Assembly: GCA_013397865.1 (NCBI GenBank)
Contig: VZTI01003894.1
Coordinates: 1-64,000 of the forward strand
Direction of reading: 5' to 3'
Origin: Struthidea cinerea
Taxonomy: Eukaryota > Chordata > Aves > Passeriformes > Corcoracidae
DNA: 64,000 nt
Shown: positions 34,243 through 48,024 of the stretch, in pieces
Numbering within the stretch: the stretch's first letter is position 1
Layout: every line of letters begins with the position of its first letter
The notes under the pieces: generated by a model
The model's database searches: none
What the model saw: only the letters and a program-made list of their open reading frames with translations
What the model was told of the DNA's origin: nothing
Translations under genes and position numbers: made by a program

Positions 34243-37200
34243 CTAAATTTCATTAAAATATCCTTTCTTGGAGAATCTGTTTAATCAATCATAATTGTAA
34301 AACAATTACCAGAAGTTTTCTCAGAAATATTCCTGTGATTATGGATTCTTAACTTCTATTACCTAATTATGAATAATTTAACTTGTGAATATACTTTGTG
34401 TTAGAATGAGTGCTAAAGAGTCTTTAGATCATGTTCTGCTGTCAGACAAAGTGAATAATTTTAAAATTAATTAATTAATTTAGGGATTTTTACTATTACT
34501 AATGTTTTTCCTTATAATAAATTAGTAGCCCAAATTCTCATCTGCCATGGTAAATCCTGAAAATATGAATAAACTGTTTCCACAGCCAGGATTAGTGCAA
34601 ATGCATCTGTCATCTCAGCTAGTCACACAAAATGCATCACCATCCCATATGTGGGACAGACACATGTGTGCTGTACAGATATCCTTGTGAAGTGAAGTCA
34701 GCTCTGTAGCTCAGTCTAGTTGGATACATTCCGAATGACCTACTGGATCTCTGGTGTTCAGGAGGAGTTGCTGTTTTCCAATAATTCATAAGGAAGAGGA
34801 ATAGTCCAGTGGCATCACCATTTATCTTCTGTTCAAGTCTAACTGGATTGTGATTGAACCAGTGTTGCTAAATCTGGCAACTGGCTTACAGGGACTAGAA
34901 AAATTACTGAGATACTGAATTTTTCTGGGTTGCTCCATATTGCCATTGCCCTGGTGAGTGGTTTTACTAGTAGAATTTCCTGCTTTCCCATTTATTTGGT
35001 AAGTACTGAAAATATGATCTGTTAAAGCAAAACTCAGAAGTTCCTTGGAAAATACCAGCTTTCCTTAGTGAAAACAGAAGTTCAGTGATGTGCAAGTCTG
35101 GAAGTTAGATCGATCACATCCTTAGTCAAAGATGAACTTCAACTAAATGTTTGTAAATTAAAAAAAAATCTGGCATCAGTTAGGTATGATATTCTCAAAA
35201 CATGGCCATGGAAAACCAAGCTAAAATGTAAAAAAACAGTGGCTTTGTCTGTCAAATAAAAAATATAGACCAACTTGCATTGTAAAATTAGTTTAGAAAT
35301 GCAGAAAACTTTAAATAGCTGTTGTTGCATTCCAGTTTCAGATGACAGCAAAATCAGTTTGGTTGTCAAAATCAAATTAATTTATGTACTTATTGAATCT
35401 AGTTGTTTTCTTCCTAGTCAGTCTTGTTTTCAGTCATTTCAAGCAGTCATTTAACAAGCTGAAAATGGCAACTTTGTACATAGAGCTTTAAACTTCACTC
35501 AGTATTCAGCACTTTTTTAGTAATAATGACATCCCACAATTAAACAGAGACATATTACTCTAAAAAAGTTGTCTCCTAGGCTGTGCTCTTAGAAATTATT
35601 GATGATTTCAACCTATTTGGTCAGAAATCTCTAATTTTTTTCATTTTGCCTCTGACTCTTGAGTTCTTGTACTCAGAGTTTGGATTAAAAGGCATGAGAA
35701 GTTGGATTTTTCTTCTAATTGATGTTTATTATTTTCTTATCTATGGCGTTCCTGCACGAAGTGTGCCTCTTAGTTAACAGGGTGGAAAATGGCCCCGAGT
35801 TGTAACTTCCAAGGCCACTTATAATCCAATCTGCCAAATTATGAATTGCCAGCTAATTTATTTTTACTTAAAAACCAGTAACTATTCATTTATTATCCGC
35901 ACTGGGGGTTTTTTGAACCAGTACCATAACACCTAGATTTGTGAAGAAGAAGAAAGAAGAAAGACTAACCCACACCCAAAATCCTCCATTTTGTTACATG
36001 CACATACATTACATTACAATATACATTACTATATCACATAAACTTAAATTTTCTAAACCCAGGGTTCCAACAGAAAACCTGAATGATGGTGATTGTTTAT
36101 TTTAGATAAATGCCATAATAATGATATTAAAGTTTTAGTTATTATTTCACTTTAACTCCATAACATAACCCCCAAAATGATACCTCATTTTAAAAAAATA
36201 CACCTACAATAAAATGCATGACTATCCCTAGTTCCTAAAGTTGCATCTACACCAGAAATGTACTGGCTTTAAAAAAATCTGTTCACCCAAAGGCAATCAC
36301 AAAATCAAAAATCTATTTCTGCATGTTATAATACAACTTTTTGCCCATATAAAATAAAATATTTACAAACTGCCTTACTCTTTATTCAGTGAGCTGTGCC
36401 ATTATTAAAGATTAGCTTCAGAATTTAGACATAAATATGGCATTTATCTATGTGCAAATTTTATGAAGATTAGATATTATAATCCATGTTATTTTGCTAG
36501 AGAAAAATGTGACATCACAAAATGTAACAATAAAAACCTGTGTGTGGAGCTATTCAAAGTTTAGATAGGTGAGATTTTGCCATGCTTTGCCCTGTTTTGC
36601 TTTTTAAGATTAAAAGGGTTTTTTTTAGTTTGCAGTGTAGTCACTATCTGAAATACCACTCTAACAGAAACAAAGGTGGTTGAAATGTATGTTTTCTTAT
36701 TTTGACATTTCATATGACCATATATGACCATGATTTTGTCATAAAGATAGGATACAATGTACTTCATTGATTAAAGGGACATTTTCTCTGGTTATTGTAT
36801 ATCATAACTTTTTAAGATTCATTTGCCATTTTTAATTCAGACAGTCTGGAAATTGTCCTAATACTGAGGAAAATAAACATAATGGGGAAAAAAAAAGACA
36901 AACAGCTGAATATTGAATTATTCTCCATGGTATTCAAAGTAGAAAACAATACTGACAATACCACAGATCCTTCCGGTAGGAACAACTTGATTTTGGGAAA
37001 GCATGGGCTGAAACAAACAGTGAAGTAGTTGTTCATTCATTAACAGCAATTCTCTTGTAAGGTCATTAACAAGACCAGAAAGCCAAGAATGAACAAGAGA
37101 ATTAGTGAATAGGCAGCATATTTCAGAAGCATTCCCAAATGTTTCATATGAGTTTGGATGGGGTGTTAGATTTTATCCTCTGTAAAAGCAGATTTAGTCT

Positions 37201-38447
37201 TATTTTTCATTAATTTTAGATAGACTTTTTCTTCTATAGAAAAAGAAGGATTTTTTTAGCCTGAAAGACCAAGTATGAATTTTCTCAAATAATCTATAAA
37301 ACAAACCCATCAAGACTTTCAGCTTAAATTCTATCTTACGCCACTAATCAGATGTATTTCTATACAAAACATTAAAACACCGTTGAAGTTTCTAGAAACT
37401 ATATACATTTTCTTTCTAGCAGAAAACACAAAATAATTTTACATCAGATTTTGCAGAAAATGGAAGCTGGAGATCAATGAACTGAAAGTGAAAGCTCACC
37501 TTGCACAGAAGAGTGCTCAACTAGTCATATGCAAACAAAGAACCACTCTTGATCTGAATACACCAAGAATTTGGCCTAGTTTTCCAGTTTTTAAGGCAAA
37601 CATAAAAATGCTAAGGAGTGAAACTTTAGTTGATAATAAAATAGTTTGCAGGATGGCTTATTACCTATTTAAAAGAAACAATTCTGAAATAAAATTAATA
37701 TAAATATTTAATATTCTGTTAAGACGGGAGGATGTTTGACAAAAGCAAAATAAATAACCAATAGATGTTAAAGAGATCACCAAATTTAAAAAAAATAGGA
37801 ATTACAATACTATCTTACCTCTGACAGAAGAGAATAATTTTAGAATAGAAATAAAAGTTTTAGTTTACTCAACTGAAGATTTACAGCTATTAAATTACAA
37901 AAATCTTGTAGCAGATGGCACCTTAGTTTGCCAGAAAAAAAAAAATCATAACAAATCAAAGGAAGATGAGTTAGGTTAGAAGTAGGGAATATATTTTTAT
38001 TCAGTGTGAAACAGACTAGACTGAAAACTTCTGATAATGGCCATGTCATCTTTTTTCACACCTTCAGAACTAAAAATATAAATTAATGAGTTTAACATTT
38101 TTTTCTTTTGCTAAAACATCATATTTCAGTATATATAAATATACACAAACAAACAAAAAGCTTTATTGGAAGCTGTTAAAAATTTACATGAAATGAAATT
38201 TTATTTTCCTGGGAGAAAATAAATGATATAAAATAATAGTTTTTAACAACATAAGAATATTTTTCAGAATTTCATTTCTCAGAGCATTTAAAACTTTCTG
38301 TTTGTACCTTACCTGACATGAAGCCAGACGCAGAAAACTCAAAATTATTTGCAAAATGGAAATTGTTTACTATACACAGCTTTCAGTAATTTACTTAGTA
38401 TTATTGCCAAGGGTGGAAAATGTTTCTTATGAAATATAAATATGCAG

Positions 38448-38558
38448 TATTTCGCATACCTGAGCAAGCCTGAAATGAGAACTGCGGTGCAGAATGCTGT
38501 TGCCAAATAACAGCGGAACCAGAAAATCATTTACAAAATGTATGAACGTAGTTGGTCT
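38448..38558. other. CpG-retaining island open on both strands, possible exon
   Basis: In AT-rich surroundings this short stretch keeps several CpG sites. On plus, 'aaatatgcag' precedes 38448, and the 63 bp to the TAA at 38508-38510 reads YFAYLSKPEMRTAVQNAVAK, like a protein C-terminus. On minus, 'gacactatcacag' precedes 38558 and 'gtatgc' follows 38460, framing a 99-bp, phase 0-0 segment of 33 codons that includes VNDFLVPLLFGNSILHRSSH. At most one can be real. I cannot identify either peptide. Confidence 0.25.
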
Positions 38559-41500
38559 CTGTGATAGTGTCAGTTTTTATGTATGACTTTACACATTAAT
38601 CCACACAAAGGAAATACTAATATAACAGAAAATAAATGAGAATGAAGAGCAATTTTAACATTGCAAATCACTGTCTGTTTCTTAAGATGGAGGTGGAAAA
38701 TATGGAAAGGAGACAGAAACACACTGGCTGGAGAATATTATCTAGTAAAATTACTCTTCCCTATCTTAAGTAAAACAGAGAAAGCAAAATATACAGTAAT
38801 GGATTTGAAGTGTTTTGAGGCAAGAAAAAATTATTGGAGCAACTATTACATGAAAATCAACACAGATTTCCACTTATTCCAAGATACTGGGACATTAGAA
38901 TTGCATATCAAAACAAAAAAATCCCTGGTATTTATAATCAGTACTCAGTGACCACAAGTGACGAATTATATTCTTTGCTTTAACTGAATCAAGTTCAGAC
39001 TAAAAGTGCGGTTTTGTTTTTCCTAAACATTGTAGTATTGCTGGAGCAATCTATTCTAATTGTATTCCAAATGCTAAACCAGTAGCATTTTCTGTTGATC
39101 AAGTACATGCAAAGTACATTTATGTTACAAATGTCTGTTTACTGTAGATATGACTATAGGCTTCATTTGAAAATATGCAGTGAATATGGTTTCTGTTTCA
39201 TAAATATCATGTCTCCTTATTGGCAAATGAATGTTCCACTTAAATCACCTTAATTTACCATAGATAAATGTTTTAAAAATTTGATCAAACCTAAATAGTA
39301 GTTTCACAGTTCATCTCTTGGAATACTGCATGCCCTTAGTCTAAGTCAGAATGTGACTGAGACTGGAATCAAATGTGACCTTTAATTGCTTAAATCAACC
39401 TAATTACCTGGTGTTTCATACATGAAAAGAAAAAAGAATGTTAAATCTGAACATAATTTGACGAGTCATCTGAACATAATTTAACAATTCATCAACACAG
39501 TGGACTTGGATAAAATGAACAAAGTATGACCGTTGTTGTTCAGAAGCTTAGGGCCTGACATGAATTTGCACACCCCATGTTCAGCGTGGTTAGGATGTAG
39601 GGTTCTGCAGATTCCATACACTTTGAAGACAATAAGGCTATTTAGTGTCCTTAAGAGTATTGTTGCAATGATGGTCATGGTTGTCTCTGAGCCTGCCAGG
39701 TAGGATATAAATGGATTCCGCTGGGACTGTGTAATGGTGGGTATTAAAAGAGGGAGGATTTTAATTTAAAAAGGGAGGCTTTCTGGAGCCTTGGGCTTAG
39801 AAACTAGACTAAATCTTATTTATTCAAAGAGAAATTGTACTAGTTTCAAGGTACCTGATTGTCAGTATAGCTCACAATGTCAATAATTAGTAATGAGGAA
39901 TTGTGGAAAAACTAGACCCCAGCCTGCCAATGTAAGTACCACCATAAATTTTCTGTTCTAGACATCATATAACCACGATTTATTGTGAAAATTATAAGCT
40001 GTAAGCTCTCCGTGTATTATTTTTTTCTTGTAGAAATAAGCATAATTAATTAAATGGTGTTGTGTAAATAAATAGAATTTTAAAAAAATTAGTAGCGTCA
40101 CATAATATGAAAATGTCTCTATATACTTTTTTTAGTCAAAGGAAAATACCTGTCAAAAGACAAATTTATCACTATCAAATACAACTTTTAGTTCTACTAC
40201 TACAAGGCTTCATAAAACCAAATATCAGCTCCTTTGCAGTCTGTCCATATCAACTAATAGCAATTAGAGTGTAACTAGTTTTAGTAGGATAACTTTTGTT
40301 AATAATTATCCATGAACAAGTCTACAAAAAGTTGAAGATGATAGCACTGACTCTTTAAAAGACTAATTTTTTATATAGGTTTTCTGTATTTATATTTTCT
40401 CTAACAGCAGAATGAATGTATTACACATATAGCTTAATGGCTATATTTCAAGTTGAGTCCTGTCAATTAAGGCGAATTCTGCTTTCAAAGTTATGATATG
40501 TTAGTAGTCTTTTCCTAGGATTAAAGAGTCCACTTGGCAAGATTAAGAATGATTGATCTGACACAGTAGAACTTGCCCACCAGCACATTAAGGTTATTCC
40601 ATCCCACTTAACTTCAAAATAAGAAATATTGCTCACTGTAAATGAATATTCAGCTTCAATTGTGTGCATTATGAAAGGCAAATTGTTTGAGCTACCTAAC
40701 GCAAACACTATTTCTGTTGTTTTCTGCCATGCATTTTGCTCCATGTTAACTAAAGAGATTCATCCTGAAACAGAGAGAATATTTTCAAATCACATGTGTA
40801 GCTGATGAAGATAGATAGAAGGTGTAATAGATTTACCCTAAAGGTAGGATTGTTCAGTAATGTGTGCTTTCTTTCATGGTTCAGTACAAAATCCTGGTAT
40901 TTCTGATTCAGTCCCTTCAGTACTTGAAAGCAAAACTGAGAATTCATATTTTATAATATGCCACATCATGATGTAAACATGTCTTGCATGTGTTTCAGCT
41001 TGCTGGGATTGGAAGCTAGTAGCAGCTTGCTGCTGTCAGAATGGAGCAGCAGAATCATGCTCTCTGTTGTAATAAATACTTTTCTTTTTACCATTGAACA
41101 TGTAGAAAACAGCCACTGTCTTCTGGTTTCTATCATCTCAGCTCATGCAGGTCAGGAAATATCCATTCTGTGAGATACATAAGCAAAAAAACTACACAAA
41201 AAATAAAAAAATTATGCAGAATATTTTATGCTCGCTCTCTCATGTGCTATTTTCTCTACAGAAAATGTGCTTAACTGCTATTCATTATGTAAATCCAGTT
41301 GCATTCATTAATAGTAGAAATTATTGCTTTGCAATAGTTTTAAAATAAAGAAATAGCTACGGTATTCTGAATGTCTTGCTTTAGGTATAGCAGAAATATT
41401 ATTCAGTGGCTATGATGACAGCACAAAATTTGGCAACTCAGTTCAGTGTAGCCTTTAGCATGGACATGCAAGTTAAACTCAATCACAGATTCATTATCCC

Positions 41501-42696
41501 TCAGTTTCTTTCTCTAAGATTAGGGTAACAGCACTACTAAAGTTCACACTTCTCCAAAAGATAAATACTTTAGAAAGTGTTAGGCACTTTGAGAACATAG
41601 CAAAGCATGATTTGAAAGCAAGACACAAATACAGATTTAATGGGGATGAAGTGATTTTTGAAAGTATTTAGTTTGTTTTGTAAGACATGCATTCAATGAG
41701 TGTTAACAACTTTCACTGCCATTATCTGGATGGTGAATGTTAAATACCTTTACTCTCATGCAGAACATTACTACATCAAATGCAAGAAAAGCTCTAATTC
41801 ATTTAATTTCCCCTTATCTTCATGGGAGGTTAGTTTAAGGCAACAGATAAACAAGGTTTAGGGTTAGGGTTAAAGATTTATTATGAAGAAATCCAAGCAG
41901 TGACTTGGGGGTTTGTCTCACTGTATTCACGATTGCTGAGAAACTTCAGTTTTCATCCAGTTGTAGGAAATGAAGTGACTAGATAGTTACCAAGATTTCC
42001 TTTTTTTCCCTTCTGACAGAATGATTTTTTTCTATATCTCTCAGAGATTCAGCTGGACTTTGAAGGTTCTCTACAAATTATCTATCTCCAAAATCAAACT
42101 AAATTCACATTTTGCTAGTTCCTACTTTGCCAGAAGACTTTTTTGATGTCGTCACAGAACTACACTCCTCCTTCCTCTCCTTTGACTTGCTTATAAAAAC
42201 ACAATTTTTCCACCATACAATTTATAAAAGTGAAGGAAAAAGCTGCCAACTTTTCATGATTGTCCCATGACTTCAGAAAAAAGAGTGACAAAGAGAAAGA
42301 GGTGGCGACAAAAACAGCCACTATTTTAAAAAATTTTGCCCAAGCTGAAGGAGAGCTATTACCTTCCAGTGTAATAGAATATGGATACCATCTAAAAAAG
42401 TAGTAAACACAGATGGGTACAACATGCTCTGCTTTCAAACCCAAATTATTAGAAAAAAGTTCTAAGAATATGCTAGAAGCATTATTCATAAAATTTTAAG
42501 AAGAGGTGAGCAACATACAAGGCTGCAGAAAATAGACTAGTTAAATGAAGTTGCAAGCGTTTCTTCTGATGTTTATAGAACAGCATGTCATAAAATTGCT
42601 TCTCTGTAACATGGTGTCTTAAAACTAAGCTACAGTGTTCACTGGAAAACTGCATTTGTTTTAGCAGGGTTTGATAAGCTTATGTCATTTATATAT

Positions 42697-43313
42697 ATAG
42701 TTGTCTTGGGGTGACTTTATGATGTGTATCCCCTATTGCTACCCTATGCCCACCAATCTTTTCTGTGTCTTTAAACTGAGCCTGAAAAGGACAGAAAACA
42801 AAAAATGTTTCAAAGCAGTTGTTTCAAGGACACGGAGATACGCTCCTCAGTTTCGGTGGTACCCTTGGATTTTTTTTTTCCAGCAGCCAATTTTTTTTTT
42901 CTTCGGCTCTTTTTCCCAGCGAGAGACAGAGGGTTGAATTTCGTTTTCCTAAGATTTTAGTTTTTTTGTTCTCTTCTTCTCTTCTGGACTGTTTCAACAA
43001 CATCTGCACACATTCAGGAGAATTTTCCCGGAGGCCCGGGGGGGTGGGCCCTCGCCGACCCAGCTCCGAGGAGGAGAGAGACCACACCTACAGAAGACCT
43101 CTAAAAATCTTCCCAGGTTTTCTCTCCCCAGAGAGAGAGATCTCATTATTTAGCATTATTATTCCCCTCCTGTGTGTTTGTTAAATAAATAGCTTTTATC
43201 TTTCACTTTCCTTAGAGGAAAATTTTTCCTGAACCTGGCGGGGAGGAGTGGTTGCAACCTGACTTCTATCAGAGGATGTTCTCCTCCAAATTTGTCCAAA
43301 CTAAGACAATAGT
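42697..43313 (+). mobile_element. Solo LTR with 5-bp target-site duplication (ERVL-like)
   Basis: The LTR proper is 42702-43308 (607 bp), starting TGTCTTGGGGTGAC and ending 'gtccaaactaagaca'. The ends form a 6-bp inverted repeat, TGTCTT and AAGACA. The flanks are the identical pentamer 'atagt' at 42697-42701 and 43309-43313, a perfect 5-bp target-site duplication, which favours a class III (ERVL-type) integrase. I recognise the type as an LTR common in songbirds, but do not name the family. AATAAA lies at 43184-43189. No clear TATA box is present: the upstream part is a long T-rich tract. The overlapping open frames inside it (42701-43184 plus, 42824-43087 minus) are accidental. Confidence 0.9.
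43184..43189 (+). terminator. LTR polyadenylation signal AATAAA
   Basis: AATAAA in 'gttaaataaatagc', about 120 bp before the LTR 3' end. Confidence 0.65.
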
Positions 43314-44852
43314 TTATGAAAAAACAGTTCATCTCCTCCTCTTTATCTGTTGCAAAATATCAGTGGCAAGAATTGTTTAGTGTTAAGCTAGTAGAAATTA
43401 TGAGTCAGACAAAAAGAATGTCTGGTATAAGAAAAGAGAAGAGTAAGATAAACTTTTGCATACTAAAATATTCACAGCAATAACTGATATATTTATTTGA
43501 CTGGCTGATGAAATCTTACTTCTCCAGGTCTGTGGTTTGTCAAAGGTTTCTTTTTTCAAAATAGAATAAACCTTCTTACCCTGGACAATGAGACATGCAA
43601 CTGAATTATCAATAATACCAACAGCAGTGAGAAGGTACAATAGTCCAAATCTGAAGACCAGTTTTTCAACTTTGTATATTTATCTCCCAGATATTTTTCC
43701 AAGCCTATCAAATAAAGACAGGATTACACCTGACAATTCCTTCCAGTATTCCTGATTTCTTTTTCCATGCAAATACAGCAAAACCAATTTTCATGTGGTG
43801 GTAAAGAAATGGATATTGGCCAAATGTAATATCAAATTAAAAACCTCAAAGTGACAGCTAGTGATTCAGTTCTCCTTTTCTCTAAGACAAAAAAATAAGG
43901 AATTTCTAATAGCTTCCCTTTATGACGCTGTATACAGGTCAAACTGCTCATATATCACTTTATTTCTTCAGTTGTAGTATTATGGTACGTAGGGAATAAT
44001 AATTCAAAGACTTTCAGATTTAACACCATGATAGGCAATAAATCAATGAAGGTCGACAGAGATTTGATTGTCCATTAATGATCCATGGTCCTGCTCTCAG
44101 CTATGAACTACAGTTAATTTCTTGGGGAGGAGCTTTGAATTCTGTATCTATTTTCCTAAATATTAGTAATAAATAAAGTAGAAAAGTGGTGGAACATTTC
44201 TGGAAGATGTAATAATACTGCGTATACCATTTCATATGATAATTCATAACATATGCTTTTAACTTGATAGGATACAGCGGGTGAAATTTGTTATATTTTA
44301 ATTATTTTAATTTCATTTGATGTGTCTCTAACTAGAATGAAAAAGGCTAACGACTAAATTCAAGTAAAAGTATTGATCTTTAAAGTGTGACTTAGCAGAC
44401 TAGAGCTGCCAAGTGTACATTTATTTGTTGTAGTTATATTTTTTTCCTTTGCTCAGAAATAGTTCTTGTTCACCCTGACAGTAATTCCACTGCAAGAGCA
44501 AAGACTCTTAATACAGACTACTTCAGGTGTCATATGATGTCTGCTTATACATGTATAGAAGCACTTCAGTCTAACTAGCATGAATAGTTCAATGTCAAGC
44601 TTTTGAGACTTGTTCTTTTTTTCTGTTTACCCAAGATACTCCAACAGACATTTCACAGCACAACTTGCTCATAATGTTAGAACTAGTCCCATGAAATAGT
44701 GTTAGCATGTGGATTGACATGGTGCCTTTTCAAAAACAATGAAAAGCCAGCCAACCTTTCTGATTACAACAGGAAGGTAAGAAGACGATCAGCTGTAGAG
44801 AAATCAAATATCCGAAAGATCAGATGCTAAACACCAACTGTGAAACTTTTGG

Positions 44853-44902
44853 GAGAAAATAGAGTCTGGAAAGAGAAAATAGAGAGTCTGGAAAGAGAAA
44901 AT
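44853..44902 (+). repeat. Purine-rich tandem duplication
   Basis: The unit 'gagtctggaaagagaaaat' occurs twice with a short AGA-type spacer, preceded by a partial copy. Confidence 0.75.
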
Positions 44903-45367
44903 GTATTTAAGTTCTGTTGCCTAATTAATATATTAACGAAGAATATTATATTGAAATTTGCTATATGGAGCTTGTTATGTGATCATTTTAAAACCTCAAA
45001 TGAAATACATTATTTTTAATTTTCCCACGCAGTTGTGTATGTGTATAAAAGTCATGGTATTTTAATAGAAATTTCTAACTGCGACCAATTGGCAAATGTC
45101 AAACCTTAGTCTCTTTCTACTCACTTGTTACTCAGTCCAAAGAGACAATACTTAATGGTGACTGATGGGTTGGAGTAATTTTAAATGTCTCTTCAGGTAA
45201 AAAAAATAAGAAAAATATTAAAGTCCAAGTTGGTTGAACAGCCCTATAGAAGTTCAAAATCATAGCTCTGTATGAAGTTTGACAGGAACTCAAATCTCAA
45301 CAGGATCTCATATTTGAATATGAAGTGCAGAAGGACTTGTTCGCTCAAGAAATTTTTTGGTAGGAAT

Positions 45368-45436
45368 TTTTTGTTTGTTTGTTTGTTTGTGATTTGTTGT
45401 TTGTTTGGTTTGGTTTGGTTTGGTTTGGGGTTTTTT
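45368..45436 (+). repeat. (TTTG)n / (TTTGG)n low-complexity tract
   Basis: Repeated TTTG units pass into TTTGG units and then T-rich sequence. They create the artefactual open frames seen on both strands here. Confidence 0.9.
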
Positions 45437-46944
45437 GACACTTGCCTGTCTAAATAAATAACTGACCTTTTCTCTTGCTTAGGAGTTTTATTTACTAATG
45501 AAGGTGTGAGCTTCTATGTTTCATATGAAAAGCTTACTAAAACCAACTTACATAAATAGAATCATTGAAACAATCAAAACTTTTTCTGTGTTCATTTGTG
45601 TTATCCAAATATGTCTGTTAATTAAGGTAATAAAAATAACTAAATTTCTAATGGTTCCTCAAGTAGAACTTCTTGATAAATTTCTACCTGGTCTTACAGA
45701 ATAAAGTGAAAATAATATCCAGCTTTTTTATATAAAGGGGAAAAAAACTAGTGGGAGAATAGAAGACACTTCTGTTGTTCAGAGATGATGTTTCAGGAAG
45801 GAGAGATATTATTTTATTTCAGTATGAAATAAATAGTTCTACTACCACAATAACACATGGAAGTGCATGTTATTCTGTTCTCAGACCACAATTTTAGCAA
45901 AATTTGAAGTAAGTTGTTTAGCTTGAGCAAAAGAATTAACAACTCTTTTCTCTCTCATGAGGAATTCTATAAATTAGGATGATGAAATTTTTTAATTATT
46001 CAACAAAATATTACAGCAAATTCAATACACATTCTTCTTTTACAGCATTTTCAGTAGTTCTGGTTTATTGCAGTTCACCTGCACTGAACTTTTTTTCTGG
46101 ATGGCATTCACAATTTCTAGGTGTCCCAAGCACCCACACTGGAATGGATAATTGTGTATCACTGAGAAATTATATCCCTTTTAAAAAAACACATACCTTT
46201 GAAATCCATTTTCTTGAAGTCACCATGCAAAGCACAATAAAACCCCCCCACAGTCCTTTATTTTTGAAAACCATTTACTAAGGTTTGGATAATATTGGAA
46301 TAAATTTTACTTAATTATTAAATTTGAGCTTACTGAGAACTGTTGTTTTGGGAGTCATGGGAAAAGAAAGCATCACGAAAACTAATTGGTTATGAAGCAG
46401 CAGATTGCAGTTCCCAGCTTGTAGAGTCACACACCATCTCTTTCTACAATTCCAGGAGCCCTACTTTCCATTCTTTAGTGGGTAGAGATTTCATAAGAAG
46501 CCTTGAAGTATCTTAGAAAAAGTTAAGCACACCTATTTTAAACCACTGAGAAGAAATAGACTTAAAATACATTCACATTGCCACTAGTAAAGGAGGAAAG
46601 ACTTGGCACTCAAAGGTATATCAGTGATTCATCAGCAAGTCTTAGTGTTTCATTAAAATTAAGAAAGAAATTACTTTGTGATTGTGTCATATATTGTTAA
46701 TACATGAGCTGCATAAAATGCAAGCCTATTCTCATAGAAAAAACCTCATGCTATAAGTTGAAGAGTTTGAGGTTGACTTAAGAATAGTCCCACAAAATTT
46801 TAAATTACATACTCCAGAGAGTTAATTGCATATATAATCTGTTTCACAGGTTAGCTATGAAATGTATAGAGTGCATCTGAAAGTGAGCAATTACTTTGGG
46901 AGTCTAATTACTTTATTTATTAAATTTAAGTTCATTAGATTTTT

Positions 46945-46972
46945 ATTTAGACTTAGATTTAGATTTAGATTT
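46945..46972 (+). repeat. (TTTAGA)n short hexanucleotide repeat
   Basis: About four imperfect TTTAGA units ('acttagatttagatttag'). Confidence 0.8.
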
Positions 46973-47904
46973 TTGATTACATCTTTAAGATGGAATCTGA
47001 CTTCCCTCTTTCTTGCCAGCACTCTTTGGTCAGAGGTAATATTATTAAATAGGCAGAATGACAGAAAGAGAATCAAGAGAAGTTTAATATCTGGGTATCA
47101 GCAAAAGCAGCAAAGGTCTACTAATGGAAGTAAACATATATGTAATGCTAATGGTGAAGTTGTATGTTTTTTATTCTCCAAGGTCAACTAGAGATGTAAA
47201 ATTGAACAGATTAAGGAGGCAGTAGTGAAGGGTTTTAAGAAAAAGAAAGTAAGTGCCCGGGACCATCCTGTCCTTATCCAATGCAAGTTTCAGCATCTGA
47301 TATGGTAATGGAGTTTTTCTGAACTTGTTTCCCTGTCTCAATGCAGAAACTCAACACTGACAGTGTGTAAATATAAAGACCCTAACCCAGGATCATGTGT
47401 GTTCTTAATGTAAATACCAAACAAACCAAAAAGCCTAACAGATTTAGCTAGCCTTTGTTCCCAACAACTTTTATTAGTAGTTACAAAAAAGTAACAGCAG
47501 TATTATACAGGAATTGATTTGCTCTACATTAATGTGAAAATTAGGAAGTTTGGTATTACATTCTTACTGAAAAATAATAAAAGAAAATGTATCATATCTG
47601 AGAATCTAAATTAATTAAGTGATCACTATCATGAGATGTAGATTTAAAGTTCAAAATCTCTTTCTATAAATATATTCTTATACATTCAGGGTATTTATGT
47701 CGTACATAATAATGCTTTTGTATTTATGGAGCCAATCAATGCCTATTTATGGGAAGCTTATATTGAGAGACTTGAGACAGACAGCTTAATTGCAACTTAT
47801 TAGTCAGACTTTCTTTGAATCAACTGTCAAGGGAAGTTGTCTCTAATTTTCTTCTTTTTGAGCACATTTGTATAAAAACAATTGGTTGAAACAGAAATTG
47901 AGGG

Positions 47905-48024
47905 AAAGACAAAGATGCAGGCGCAGCACCAGTACTTGATTTTGTTAAACCTCATGAGATTCCCATGGATCCACTTCTTAAAGTTGTCCAGATCCCTCTG
48001 GATGGCATCCTGTCCTTCAACCGT
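47905..48024 (-). mobile_element. CR1 LINE, small reverse-transcriptase fragment
   Basis: The minus strand translates to DAIQRDLDNFKKWIHGNLMR with a following Phe-Asn, the block of CR1 ORF2 just after the F-A-D-D motif, flanked by short CR1-like stretches. Only about 120 bp survive. It directly abuts the left arm of an inverted-repeat pair. Confidence 0.75.

Larger units (their letters stand above)
33889..42696. other. Long AT-rich unique stretch with a few exon-like segments
   Basis: About 8.8 kb without a named repeat. It includes a TTAA run (about 34465-34482), exon-like segments at 34112-34242 and 38448-38558 (listed separately), a 93-codon minus frame at 40463-40744 with no usable donor, and a tiny telomere-like run near 41862-41874. 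Less AT-rich islands lie near 35740-35830 and 39510-39770, unassigned. Confidence 0.5.
43314..47904. other. AT-rich unique sequence with low-complexity tracts
   Basis: About 4.6 kb. It contains a partly duplicated purine-rich unit at 44853-44902 (two copies of 'gagtctggaaagagaaaat'), the TTTG/TTTGG tract at 45368-45436 and a TTTAGA hexanucleotide run at 46945-46972. Open frames (43398-43640, 45244-45457, 45979-46281, 46862-47191) lack motifs or are driven by simple repeats. Confidence 0.5.

Noticed and set aside
39481..39678. 65-codon minus frame in a less AT-rich island
   Set aside because: No splice signals, motif or repeat identity that would support a call.
40463..40744. 93-codon minus-strand frame with Trp-rich stretch
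   Set aside because: The best acceptor just upstream (a 'ctctctgtttcag' tract) leads into stops in all three frames, and there is no good donor after the frame. I considered a decayed gene but could not support it.
41862..41874. Telomere-like TTAGGG repeats
   Set aside because: Only two units plus a partial third. Too short to be an interstitial telomeric block; chance or trivial.
42160..42489. 109-codon minus frame with hydrophobic segments
   Set aside because: T-rich composition explains it. Internal splice-like sites give only a very short exon, and there is no family match.
42701..43184. Overlapping frames of 78-121 codons with Phe runs
   Set aside because: Inside the solo LTR; the Phe runs come from T homopolymers.
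45244..45457. Frames on both strands near 45.3 kb
   Set aside because: Largely produced by the TTTG/TTTGG low-complexity tract.
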